In this document: one piece after another, positions 24,666 through 36,542 of the stretch | Numbering within the stretch: the first letter of the stretch is position 1 | How the letters are laid out: each line of letters opens with the position of its first letter | Assembly (NCBI GenBank): GCA_932294295.1 | Contig: OW028581.1 | Coordinates: 11,948,162 to 12,012,161, forward strand | Direction: 5' to 3' | Source: Alitta virens | Lineage: Eukaryota > Annelida > Polychaeta > Phyllodocida > Nereididae | Length of the DNA stretch: 64,000 nucleotides | Translations under genes and position numbers: made by a program | Notes under the pieces: generated by a model | What the model was told of the DNA's origin: nothing | Database searches by the model: none | What the model saw: only the letters and a program-made list of their open reading frames with translations

Positions 24666-24742
24666 ATTAAAGAGGAGTTCACACACGTATAAGACCTTAA
24701 GTATAATAACCACGGATGAAAAAGTATTTTTACTCATGCTCA

Positions 24743-25022
24743 TCCTTGGGTATATGGATACTCTTGCTAATCCTTGGGTATATGGATACTCTTGCTAATC
24801 CTTGGGTATATGGATACTCTTGCTAATCCTTGGGTATATGGATACTCTTGCTAATCCTTGGGTATATGGATACTCTTGCTAATCCTTGGGTATATGGATA
24901 CTCTTGCTAATCCTTGGGTATATGGATACTCTTGCTAATCCTTGGGTATATGGATACTCTTGCTAATCCTTGGGTATATGGATACTCTTGCTAATCCTTG
25001 GGTATATGGATACTCTTGCTAA
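24743..25022. repeat. 28-bp tandem array, 10 copies
   Basis: The unit is 28 bp, starting TCCTTGGGTATATGGATACT and ending CTTGCTAA. The span of 280 bp corresponds to ten units, and I saw no difference between them. Such homogeneity implies recent expansion. It lies inside the Harbinger-like MITE. Confidence 0.95.
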
Positions 25023-25098
25023 TCCGTAGAACGTTCGTGGCATCGCTAAATCATCCGTGACTAGCACGAGCGATTTACGTAGCGATCTATGAATGCCT

Positions 25099-25206
25099 AT
25101 GAGTGCCTGAGATGCTATGAGTGCCTGAGATGCTATGAGTGCCTGAGATGCTATGAGTGCCTGAGATGCTATGAGTGCCTGAGATGCGATGAGTGCCTGA
25201 GATGCT
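25099..25206. repeat. 18-bp tandem array, 6 copies
   Basis: The unit is TATGAGTGCCTGAGATGC with one C-to-G-type variant unit near the end. Read on the opposite strand the unit begins GCATCTCAG, reminiscent of the GCATCCGT-AG units in the other Harbinger MITEs. Confidence 0.9.
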
Positions 25207-25405
25207 TGGCAACAGACGTTTGGCAAGCGTTTGACGGACATTCGGCGATCCGTTGACGGACATCCGCTGAGCGATATAGGACTACCTCATACACTCGTTA
25301 AAATAATTTATACGTGATTAACAGAGCCACAAGTGAGCATGTATAGCCCATTTTTCACGTCAGTCGTCATATGTAGGTCGTATCCGTGACAGTCCAATTG
25401 ACGAG

Positions 25406-26400
25406 TAACTCCAAGAATATTTTTTGAAAACAAATTTTCTCTTAAAATACCAGGTTAACTATTATTGTGTAATTTTTTTTTCACCTATATATTATAATTT
25501 GAATGCTCATCTACAGTTGGAAGCAGAATTATTCTACCCCCTGGAATTTGAATGAAAATATGTCAACTATAATTCTGCACAGGACAAAAATGACACATGC
25601 CATCACCAATATTTTCTTGGAAGTGACAATTCATGATATTTTGCAAATTTTAAAGCTGTTATGCAATACGGGTAGAGTTGTGATATAGTTAATATTTTCT
25701 TCATTGAACAACATTTTTAGCAGATTTTCTCATAATTTCCTGAAATTGATCCTGGCAAACATTTTAGCCAGAAATCATGAAATAGATGGCTGGTGAAAAA
25801 GTCGAGGGACTTCAGTAGTGATATAACATTCGTTGAATATACATCAAAATTACATATTATTCTTAAAAGGTCAAACTTTGGTTCTTGTACTTCAAAATAT
25901 TTTTGCTTATTGCTTTGTCAATAAAAAAAATAAAAAGTGAAAATCCAACCATACTCTTAAATATTACCATCTAATCAGTAGAGGCAAAAAATGGCCCATT
26001 GGCGTGAAATTGAATTCTGTGTTACAGTCGCTTGAATTGTAAAAGTGCCAATATATATTATATTGCAATATTTTCATCATTCATAACCAGGTGATGACTA
26101 GAAAAGATTGTCTGGATGAAAAGAAAGCTGCATTCAACAATAGCAATGGCCCCACAGACCATAGCAACCCCATACCCCAAAAATGGCCGGTGTGGGAGTT
26201 CATATGTGCACGGGTTATGTAACATTACATACATGTTGCAAAACAGCAGTTAAATTAGCAAAACATGACACATTATCACAGCCTAAAACATTGTGATGAT
26301 TGCATTTGTCATTTATGTCCTGTGCAATTGTGCAATATTATAGTTGGCACATTTGCATACATATTCCACGGGGGTTGAATAATTTATTCCATCAGTTCTC
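25406..26400. other. No gene recognised
   Basis: AT-rich unique sequence. Confidence 0.5.
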
Positions 26401-26473
26401 GTCTATCTATCTATTTAACTATCTATCTAACTATCTAACTATCTGTCTAACTATCTGTCGATCTATCTATCTG

Positions 26474-26522
<49 letters not shown>

Positions 26523-26600
26523 ATAGCCAGCTATGTATCTAACTATCTGTCTATCTATATGTCTATCTATTTATCTATCTATCTATCTATCTATCTATAT
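26401..26600. repeat. (CTAT)n microsatellite
   Basis: CTAT units with AACT and TGTC variants. The open frame rich in Ser-Ile-Tyr-Leu across it is a repeat artefact. Confidence 0.95.
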
Positions 26601-26928
26601 TTATTCTTTTCTTTCTTTCTACTGACACAAATTCTCTGCTTTTATTTAATAAGCACGAAACCTTTAGAAGAAGCCTGAGACCTGTGTCTGGTAGATCAAT
26701 TTAATGGTCTAGTCACCACCAGCCGCATCATCAACTCTTACGTAATTGGCTGATAGCAGCAGGGCATCTGACTCCCTAAGATGTTCATGTTCATGGAAAC
26801 TGCTACATCAAGTTTAGTTTACTCAGTATTAGGTTGATTCTGGGGAATAAATGTTTATCATATTTGTAAGTGATTCTGCATTAATATACATATTAGCTTG
26901 AATGAAGAGGGTAGTCAAAAACATTAAC

Positions 26929-27305
26929 CAACAATCAATCAATCAATCAATCAATCAACAATTAATCAAACCGTTTACCTATCAATCATTAAATCAACCA
27001 TGTCTTTAACAAGCAGCAACTAATTAAAAATCCATCAATAGAACAATCAATCATTCAATCAATCAACACTTCGATCAATCGATCAATTAATCAGTCAAAC
27101 AATCAATCAAACAACACACAAATCATAATGTCAATAATTCAATCAACATTTCACAATGTAAAATTCATCAGTCAATCAATCAATCTGTCAACTACTCAAA
27201 CTCTCAGTCCATCAGTCAGTCAATTAATCAATCAAGCAATCCGTCTGTCAATCAACCAATCAGCCTGTCAATCAATGAATCAATCAATCGGTTTACCCAT
27301 CGGCT
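26929..27305. repeat. Degenerate (AATC)n repeat
   Basis: About 375 bp dominated by AATCAATCAATC with many substitutions, including AGTC variants. Older than the CTAT arrays, judging by its decay. Confidence 0.85.
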
Positions 27306-27985
27306 TATCTAAAGTGTTTCAAGGCCAAACTGGTCAAGTTTCCATCATCTGACAAACAAATTAGAAAACCTGGAGATCTTCTTTTTATTTTAACAGGTTT
27401 CCATGACAACTCTTGAAATAATTCACGTGAGAAGTTCTCTTGGATGAAATTTAAATGCAAGGACACAACCAAGGCTGGGAAAGTTACGAACTGTTACTGA
27501 ATCGCTGCAAAATTAACGAAAAAAAAAACAACCATAGTGATATTATCTATGGATAAACTTAGTTATTACTTTACAATTTGTTACATGCCAAAATTTGAAA
27601 TTTTCAGCATGTCTGCAAGAAATAGACAAATTTTCATGTTATAAATATGGGACATTTCAGATAGATAACTTGATATGAAAGTGAAGTTTGGACTTGAGGT
27701 TTGGGCTTCATTCTTCTTCTTAAGACTTCACGTTTGGAAATTTAACTTGATGTATATAAATACGACTTAGACACAGGTTACTGGTAATAATGGAATCAGG
27801 TTATCGGCAATGACTTAAGTCGTCATTCAGTGATAACATTAAAACATTTTTAGTAAGCAGAAGTTGAAATATCCGATTTATTGCATGAAAATGATATTTA
27901 TCAGTGTAAAATAGAATGAGGTAGGTAGAAAGCCTGTAAAACCTCATGCCCATTACATCCTATGATAAAATATAAAGACTGCATG
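27306..27985. other. No gene recognised
   Basis: AT-rich unique sequence. Confidence 0.5.
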
Positions 27986-27986
27986 G

Positions 27987-29690
27987 CCCTCGTTTACTCA
28001 TCAAAAGTAAATTAATCAATTTCCCTTATAGTCTATAGGCTGGCTTATAGTCCAGTAGCCACCTCCCTAAATTCCAGTTTTTGTGCCCCCGGCTGTTATA
28101 TAAACAATAGTGTACTCATTTGAAAGCTTAGAACATGAACTGTCCATTTTTGTGGGGTGTCATGTTCAGATCAGTCGCCTAACATCACCATATTAGGTCA
28201 AAGGTGACAATGTCCATATTAGAAATTCATAATCAATAACTTGATATTTTGACATCATTCAGTGGGTTCTTGCCATATTTTCACCAAAGTTGGTACAGTT
28301 TTCCTCAGTAAGATCTTTCTATGGAAAATGAAGAGAAATAAAAATTTTGGAAACTCGCATACCCATATTTGGCAAGGAATTTCAATTTTAAGAGAAAAAA
28401 TTAACTTCTTTGTTTTAGATTTTTTTTTCTTCAAAAATAATGTGAATGGTATACTACTTATAATACACTTAATAAAATTCACATAACCTCTTTTTCAAGT
28501 GACATATGTTTTATTGGTATCCATAGCAACAAGCAAATGAAAATGTTTACTTTAGCAACCAGTGTCTCTTCAATTCTCTGATCAATGTAATCATTAATGA
28601 CGTAAACATCCATCATAAATACCTAAATATATTATATATTATTTCAAATTTTCAATAAAAATTACTTCACAATAATTAATTCGGTTTAATTTTATTTGAA
28701 ATTTGATCTATTTTTAGAGCTAAATGTAGCAAACTTTCAGGCAAAAATGAGGTCTTTGTTCAATTGAAGCTTAAGCATCTGGGTTTATGTGCATGTTATA
28801 TTGTTGATAAAATGTTAATTATTGCTCATATGTTCATCATTTCTACCATCCCAATTTGTCTGTATCCATGGCAACCATATAAACAAATCCAATACTTCAG
28901 CAATGATTATCTGAGCTAATTCAGTCGGCTAAAAGCTTTATAGCTTATGTTTTATTGTTTTGTCTTGCACCTCCGACTATAAATAAAGTTTTATCTTATC
29001 TTATCTTATCTTAATAGAGGCAAACTCCAAAAAAGATGGAAAATTAAGAAGTTGGTGACACATAAAGGGTTGATGGTCATATTACACATCATTTTATTCC
29101 CAAGATCCTCAACTGTTTGAATATTTATGTTTGCCATGTCAAAACAGGGAAATAAGGGTCTTACAATTTGCTTCCATGGCAACAAGTCCCTTCATATTTA
29201 AACCCAAATATTAAAATTAATTTTATCCTCTAACTTTGGCAATACAACTGAAAAATGTTTGATATTTTGAAAAAATGTTCAGGTATCTACAGCAATTGGA
29301 AAACAATATAAAGTATTTAAAAATTGTATAACCCTGTTGCCATGGTAACAAAACAAGGGGTGTTTTTGCTAATTTTTACTGATAGTACCTATTAGAAGTT
29401 TTTTTCTTTATCTAAGTTATATATATTATGGTATTAGGGGTCTAACACTAAAATTACAGAATAAGTAGAAGTTCATGTGCTGAGTTTACGCCATTCTTGT
29501 TCTGACAAACAGGCAATTCAGAAAAAAAATGCCTTAACTAAAAATATATGAACCCATATCTCTTGTATTTTTCGGATTAGATTTAAGTCTGTACGCAGCC
29601 TATCGGTTGCACAGTTAACCAGTCATTTTGTTTAACTATATCTAGCAGACAATGTCCATACTTAGGTCGGCTGTTAGGTGACGCAGAGAG
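27987..29690. repeat. Long dispersed repeat, ends shared with 34912-35160
   Basis: The left edge (CTCGTTTACTCATCAAAAGT) and the right 220 bp (ATTCTTGTTCTGACAA, AACCAGTCATTTTGTTTAAC, ATGTCCATACTTAGGTC) recur fused together at 34912-35160. This defines a 1.7-kb element with an internally deleted derivative. It is non-coding as far as I can see. Five CCATGGCAAC-like words are scattered through it. Confidence 0.55.
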
Positions 29691-29824
29691 TGTAAAGGTA
29701 GTCTTGATGGTGCATGAGGTTTTACTGTATTGTTTCTTCTCATCTAGTGTTCTGGTAGACTTATTGCATTCTATTCCTATTGTTGCAATGCTACTGGTCT
29801 GAAGCTAATAAGTTATCTCTTGAC

Positions 29825-30086
29825 CAACAGAAGGCAGATCTAATGCTGAAATGATAAAGATGCTTGGATTCCTAAAAACATGTTAGGCACACACATTTAT
29901 CGCCGTCTTTTACTTGCAGCATAGACACCGAGTTCAAGGCACCTCCAATTTAACGTCTCATGCGATCGACATCCGGCTGGAATGTAGCTCATGAAGAGTG
30001 CCCGAGCCAGGATTCGAACCTGGGACCTTTTACTAATGTAAGCAGCTAACAAACCGATGTCTTGACCACTAACCACCCGGCTACTT
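29825..30086 (-). repeat. SINE, best-preserved tRNA-headed copy
   Basis: On the minus strand the head starts near 30086 with GTAGCCGGGTGGTTAGTGGT (A-box region) and has a perfect B box GGTTCGAATCC, complement at 30010-30020. The body (GAGACGTTAAATTGGAGGTG, CTCGGTGTCTATGC, GCAAGTAAAAGAC) and the 3' end (TTTATCATTTCAGCATTAGA, TCTGCCTTCTG) follow. Length about 260 bp. It is the reference for the other copies. The (TATC)n tail of the 1.2-kb copy is absent, so it belongs to the second 3' subfamily. Confidence 0.8.
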
Positions 30087-31325
30087 TAGAGGCCCAACAC
30101 TAAGGGCCAGCCACTAAAGGCAAAAAGCCTGTTTTCAGTTAAATGGAATGACTGTTATAGCAAACAATGGGCCACTGATTCCTTGATCCCTGACACCAGA
30201 CAGGCAAAAGACGCTGGAAATTGTTTACACGCATGATGTCACAATGAATGATGTAATCCATAGAAGGTGCTGCCCCCTACCCGTAAACCTCTCAACCAAA
30301 GAACATCTGCTTGCCTGACTTCATTTCCTCTGGACAATCTTCTCAAAATTCTGCTGCCATTTTTAGCTCAAAAGATTTTCGGTCTTTTGTAGAAACATAG
30401 GCTGCGCTGCAGCTTGACCCTCAGCAAATCCAACATAGCACCCAGGCATCATTAAAATTGTTAAGTGTTTGTCCGACAGGCAGGAGGGAGCTATATATAT
30501 TGCAAAAACGAGCATTTTCTTCACACGTGTGTATATGCTACAACGAGCATATAATTAATAAATATCATGCAAACTAGCATTTCAAGACGCGTCAATGTGA
30601 CATAAGTTTACATAGGTAATGTTGAACGGACATTTATTTTTGTATGAGCTTTATTTAAACGTCAGATTATGTTCGATACATGCTGGCAATAAAAAGAAAA
30701 TGAGCATGTTGTATATCAAGATGAGAAAAGAAGTGACAATACACAAGATAGAAACAAGAAGCATGGTGTATTTATTGCCTTTTTTAAAAGTTAACCAAAA
30801 TAGAAATAAAACTAAATTTTATACAATATAGCATAGTAATTGTTATTCGAAATTAATGATAAATTTACATTGTTCAAGTAGATAGAGATAAATAGATAGA
30901 TAGATAGATAGATGGATATTGACAGAAAGGTCAGTTCTGACCATCATTCTACGTAAAAGTACGTAATGCACTCCTAACAGGTTTCTTATTAGTCAAAATT
31001 ATTTAAAGAGAATTGATAGTCTATAAACTGATCCAACTGGGAAAGCATCTGATGCAAAACTCGTGAATGTGGAACTATGTGCATTGGTGAATATCGTTGA
31101 TATTATGCAATGACTAGTACACGAGTAACGAGTATTTACACATACACAAGTGCAATAAATTGCATATACACGCGTGCTAATTCTGACATATACACGAGTG
31201 TGCTAGTAATGCCACATACACACGAGCTAGTAAACTAATATACACGAGTGGGGTGCAAGATTTGGCACATACACTCGTCCACTTGTGAATGCAATATCTC
31301 GCCATATATATATATATATATGCAG
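30087..31325. other. No gene recognised; (GATA)n and (TA)n tracts
   Basis: Short GATA tract at 30880-30916 and (TA)n at about 31302-31321. The rest is unique AT-rich DNA. Confidence 0.5.
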
Positions 31326-31329
31326 GAGG

Positions 31330-33105
31330 GCGTGTGTTAAACTTTCATTTCCAGAGCAGAACTTTAACAAACACGTTCGTTTCTAGAGCTGAACTCTAAC
31401 ACTAATGCACTTACCCTAATGATATTTTATACAGTAATAACACTCTATATGGCCTAGTGGTGCCTTGTGATAGCCACGCTGACATATCTCGGCCATGTTT
31501 TACAAAATGTGGAAAAATATTATTTCTTGAATGTTTATTTAGTGTGTGTGATGAACCGAAACAATTGCCACTTGGCCTACTTAGCCTGTTATGCAATGTT
31601 AATTAGTCCAAGATATCCTTTTTTTTTAACTCTTGAATTTCTTCATTTGTTCATTATATTCTGTTAAGTGAAATCTACAACTAAGATTATCATTTATTTG
31701 TCCAAAATAGTGAACTTCAGCAACAATGTTATACCACATAAAGATGTTGGGTATAATTTCATACAAAATGAACATTTAAGGTTTGTATTTACTTCTATTT
31801 AAATAAATAAGTCTAAATACAAACAAATACAAATCTTAAGGGTTTATTTTGTATGGAATGATGCTCAACACACCCATTTTAATGTCTTTATAAGTCAAAA
31901 TATATTTTGCTCACTGTTTACATTTAGCTGGCAACTGAAGGAACTATATATTATCAATTGCCATATTCCCTTCAACAGTTACTGAATTGTTGGGTTGCTG
32001 AATTGCATTAAATCTATGGCATTAAAATTAGTCTTTATAACCGAACACTTTACAGGTATATATAAAGAAAACAAGAATAAGTATTGGAGTCAATTGATAG
32101 TAACATAGATCATTATCCAACTAATTATTATGAAATTGCTAACATATTATAAACAAAAAAACCATTGAATGGGTTGAGCATGGCAATATTATGACCAAAT
32201 ATTTAATAATTGTATGCACATGAATTGCACAACATTTATGGCTGTTATTCCTAAGTATGGGATACTAAGGAATATGAAGGAAGCACACAATTTTTCGATT
32301 TTTTTTCCGGATTTTCCATTATTATTTAAAAAAAAGAGGGATGAAACAATGTGGAAATGAAGCTTAAAAGGTGAAAGTACTAGATCTTTCATTGGCAAAA
32401 TGTTACTGATGTAAGGATCACAGAGATATGGGGGTTTGAAAGAGTACCAAATTTTCATATTTTCCCTATTATACAAACTTATATGTCATTAATGGTCATG
32501 AAACCCCAAAAGTAGTGTGTCAGTCCTGCTCTGGAAATTTTTATGTTTTCCTTCTTTCATTTTTCTCCTAACCTTTTAAAACTAAGCTATATAGAGTAAT
32601 AACATATAAAATAGTGTTAGGGTAAGTGCTTTAATGCTGGAGTTCTGCTCTGGAAAAACAATTTAACACAATTTTTAGCATTTTATTCTGATTTTCCATT
32701 ATTATGTAATCAGCATGAAATGAATATCAAAATGAAGTTTGAAAAGTGAAAATACTGTAATTTAGATATGTTATTGATACAATTTTATTTATGTAAGGTT
32801 AATAGTGTCTTTTGTATGGAGGTTTGAATAAGTAGGAATTTTCCCTATTTTTCCCTAATTTTGAAAATTCTATTTTATAATTTACGGCCATGAGACCCCC
32901 AAAAGGCACCACTACACTATTTAGGACATATTATGACAAAGTTTGAAGCATGTAGGTGCAGTAGTGTCAGAGTTCTGCTCTGGAAACGAAAATTTTTTTT
33001 TTATGCCAATGTGACTATCAAAAGGCTCCACTAGGCCATATAGAGTATTACTGTACACAATTTTGTTAGGGTAGAGTTCTGCTCCGGAAACAAAAGAGTT
33101 ACGCA
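31330..33105. mobile_element. Candidate DNA element with repeated terminal modules
   Basis: The left end GTGTTAAACTTTCATTTCCA then GAGCAGAAC is the near-complement of the right end, where GTTCTGCTCCGGAAAC precedes AAAAGAGTTACGCAC. A roughly 100-bp module (CCACTAGGCCATATAGAG, GTTAGGGTA, GAGTTCTGCTCTGGAAAC) occurs once inverted at 31370-31470 and about four times in direct order near 32490-32540, 32580-32660, 32880-32985 and 33010-33085. Inverted ends with repeated modules fit a non-autonomous DNA transposon. The flanks gave no clear target duplication. No transposase was found. Confidence 0.5.
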
Positions 33106-34165
33106 CTGGCCGGCCATCCGCTCGCCCACCTGACCATCGGCCAGTCGGACGGACATTGATGATAACAAAAACCCCGTTTCGAACTTGGTTCACTGAGGTT
33201 TAAAAACTGAGAAGAACAAGCCAGACTGAAATGAAACCATGTGTTGGCTCCACTTAGCATACATCCTGAATCTTGAGCAAGATAGGAAAGCGGAATAAAA
33301 TATTTGAAGGAAATCTACATGAAAATTCTTTGAGGTAGAAGGATGGAAAAAACACATTTCTCGAAAAAGAATCATCAAAAATACTTGTTTGAATTCCCGT
33401 AGTCAGCTGTGGGCCAGACAATTGTTGGCAAAGGGTTATTAAGGACTTGGGGGTTATTCGTTTCAAAAAGAGACCACGTTAGCTTATTGTGGTCTAAACT
33501 GTTAGTCATAAGTAAGAGCATGTCTAACTTGGCTGACATTTTGGCTATTGGGGTAGTTATTCTTGAACCAGTCAAAAATACCTCTCTGTTGATATCAACT
33601 TGCAAACTGTCTGCTATAGTTTCTACAGTAATCTCTATTGTTTCTCTCTGATCATGACCAGTGGCCATAATATGTCCAACACATTATGAAGGGACAGATA
33701 GCAGACTTCGGCGCAAACAATACTGCTGATAAGTCCTTGCAATTACTTGTTTCTATGCGCAAAAACCTCAATCATCCGTGGTAAAAAAAGTATTTTTGTC
33801 TCACATCAGTCTATTATTTCCACACTTCCGGTCTTAGGTTATTCAGGTTTAGTGATCATGCACCTGTCAGATTAAGTGTAGGGAAGTACACACATATACT
33901 GTGCTCACTGCTCAGTGCAAGCTGATATGACCTTGACATTGGCCCAATATCAGGCTGAGGTCAATGCCAATGTCTTAATGCTAGCAGTAGTAAATTTTTT
34001 CACCATAAGTGGATGGCGACCAAAAAAAGCCAAGGCTTATCAGACTGGTTGCCTTTACAGAATTAGGTTTGAATTATATAAAAGTAATGAAGGTCAATAA
34101 CCATTTATGACCGGTTTGTAACCACTGACGAAGTATTTTCTGATACTATTAAAACTACTGATCTG
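33106..34165. other. No gene recognised
   Basis: Overlapping frames of 60-97 codons on both strands at 33190-33668 show no recognisable family and no splice context. Confidence 0.45.
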
Positions 34166-34169
34166 ACTT

Positions 34170-34312
34170 GCTTCCAGAGGCAGATGTAATGATGAGATGA
34201 TAACGCTGCTTAGAGCTTGGCTGGTCCAAGGATCAAACCCTGGACCTTCAGCAGAGCTGAGTAAGGTGGGATTGGCGGATGCCTTTTAAACTTTTAGGCC
34301 ACCCAGCTGCTT
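34170..34312 (-). repeat. SINE copy, internally shortened
   Basis: The minus-strand head GCAGCTGGGTGGCCTAAAAG and B box GGGTTTGATCC (complement at 34230-34240) are joined almost directly to the 3' end (TTATCATCTCATCATTACAT, CTGCCTCTGG). Most of the body is deleted. Confidence 0.7.
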
Positions 34313-34905
34313 TGGCCTGGGTTTGAATGGTATCAGGAAAGCATCACTTTATATAATGACCTAATAAGAAATGTTGTACTCCCAACTCATCAAACCATCT
34401 AAAATCTAAACGAATAGTGTTCTATAACCCGCCTCAGCATAGATTGTAAACATTAAGGCCAGTGCCAATTATCTTGGATTTCTTCAGATCCTTGAAAAGC
34501 AAAGGAAGCGAAATGATGGAATGAGTATTGTGGCGCCTCAGGCTTCATTAAAGAGAAGCCCTCTGACTCTGGTATTGTTAGTAATCATCAAGCAATACAT
34601 CAATGTCATCTACGTAGGATGCAGGATCCAAAGTTCCTAAGCCTTTGCCTGCCATACAATGACATTGCTGCAAAGTATTCCATCATTCCCTATCCTCAGT
34701 CCAACTAGACTAATTGCTGCATGCTTCGTTACTTTGTTTCATTGTGTAATAGTGATTACACGGACAATTGTGAGTGTGTAACCATGCCTTGTTGGATAGA
34801 GATGGATTAGCATCTGACAACAGAGCCATACCACACAACAAAAGCACAGCAGACCATTACACTGTACGTCATCATCTTTTAAGCCGAGCGACCTATTTAT
34901 GCACA
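34313..34905. other. No gene recognised
   Basis: Unique sequence without recognisable features. Confidence 0.5.
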
Positions 34906-34911
34906 TGTTTT

Positions 34912-35160
34912 GCTCGTTTACTCATCAAAAGTAAATTAAGTCCTGCGTTTACACAATTCTTGTTCTGACAAGCAGACAATTCGGAAAAATTGCCTAAACT
35001 AAAAAAATATGAATCCATTTTTCTTGTTTTTTTTAAGAGAAAATTTCTTAAGTCCATGCTCAGCCTATCAGCTAGATAGTTTAACCAGTCATTTTGTTTA
35101 ACTAGGTAAACTAGCAAAGAGTGTCCATAATTAGGTCACTTGGCTCATAGGTGATGACAT
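34912..35160. repeat. Internally deleted copy of the 28-29.7 kb repeat
   Basis: CTCGTTTACTCATCAAAAGT is followed within a few bases by the right-end block of the long copy (ATTCTTGTTCTGACAAGCAG, AACCAGTCATTTTGTTTAAC). About 1.45 kb present in the long copy is missing. Confidence 0.6.
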
Positions 35161-36220
35161 ACAGTGATTACATAACAACTGAAGTGGTCTTCATATCAAG
35201 GTGTCTTAATTCTGGGACTGTTTTATACTGTATTTAACAATAATGTAATCTGGAGAAATCGTCGTGAAATTGAAGGACTAGTATTGTGTATTTCGTTAAT
35301 CATTTATATATTTATCAAGTTATTAATCATGACAAATTACATGATTGATAATGACAAACTGACTCCCACATGGGTAGCACATTTAATACAAAGTACATAT
35401 AATAATAACAATTATATGAAAAAATGCATGGTAGTACTTAGTACATTTAATGATGATATATTAAAGAATACAAAACAATGAAATGAAAGAGAGTTGAGAA
35501 ATACTCAAGCTTGGCCTGTAGAGAGTGCAACTGCTAAACTCAATCTGCCTTAACTGCAGACGCTTTAAAGATGAAAAGAACAGCAATCCGTAAGTTTCTT
35601 AAAAGGCATTTCAAGGGTTTTAAAAGAACTGTTTCCACCACACTTGCAATGTAGAGTGCTCAGTTCAGTGTGAATTGTCTTGAAGGCCTAAACGCTAAAA
35701 TGTTTGACAAATAGGTCAGTAGGTCAAAAGGGCGTTGTGGAAAGGTCAAAGGGCATGCTGTGAGCACTCAGGAGCTGGCATGGGCCTGAAGACAGGTTTT
35801 TGTGGGGGTGCTAAGTAAATTAACAGCAGCTGTGTGGCGAGTAGGCCTGGCCATTTTACACTTGGGCTTTTTCGCCAGCTTTCCGTTGTAGCGTTCTCAG
35901 CGCTGCTATGGGCTGCAATCATGGTAATAGCCGCAAATGTGCAACCTCCAAGTCTCACGCTTTTTCGCCTGACTTGATATTTCTCGCGTGATTTGTACAG
36001 AGCTGCGTGGTCTTAGCCTAAAGTGCATTTATGGTACAAATCGGGGCATATTGTGGCTCCCTGTGTTATCCCAAAATGTACCAGGGGTGAGGGGGACATA
36101 TTTGAAGTGTTAGGTTGCCCAAACGTAGAATTTGCCCGAAAATGAGGTTACAGGATGTATATAGCTCCAGAACTGTACGGTGCCATAGATGAATAATATT
36201 TTTTAATATATTACCATAAT
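35161..36220. other. No gene recognised
   Basis: Unique sequence. Short frames only. Confidence 0.5.
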
Positions 36221-36508
36221 ATGGGTTGGGTACAAATGCAACCAAACACAAATGTTCTGTATCTATATCAAATGCACATGCAAGTGCAAATGCCTAATTT
36301 CAAAAATGCATTTAAATGCAAATGCAAATGTTTCACATGGTTTTAAATGCATGTAAATACGAGTGTTTAATTTTAGAAACACAAATTCATTTGATATTAT
36401 CAAATGTCTGACCAAAACAATACAATATTTACACCAGAAAAACAGTAATAAGATATGAAAGGGAGTGGCCAAAAAAATCATGTAATCTGTGTTTTAATAT
36501 TATCATCA

Positions 36509-36542
<34 letters not shown>

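Larger units (their letters stand above)
24671..25405. mobile_element. Harbinger-like MITE carrying two tandem arrays
   Basis: The left end AGAGGAGTTCACACACGTAT follows a TAA and continues with AATAACCACGGATG and TCATGCTC. These words occur in the same order at the left end of the 44.1-kb Harbinger (GACCACGGATG, ACATGCTC). The right part read backwards (GACTGTCACGG, then AAAAATGGGCTATACATGCT and GGCTCTGTTAATCACGTATA) matches the left arm of the 13.9-kb MITE, so the ends are inverted copies of each other. Two unrelated arrays occupy the middle. The extreme right terminus is eroded. Confidence 0.65.

Noticed and set aside
24743..25022. Possible CRISPR-like or spaced repeat array
   Set aside because: Units are contiguous 28-mers without spacers, and the DNA is eukaryotic. 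The same applies to the 24-bp array at 49944-50303.
30000..30086. Functional tRNA gene
   Set aside because: A and B boxes are good, but the arms do not fold to a complete cloverleaf and the stretch continues into a SINE body shared with other copies.
33190..33668. Overlapping frames of up to 97 codons on both strands
   Set aside because: Open on both strands with no motif. Likely chance.
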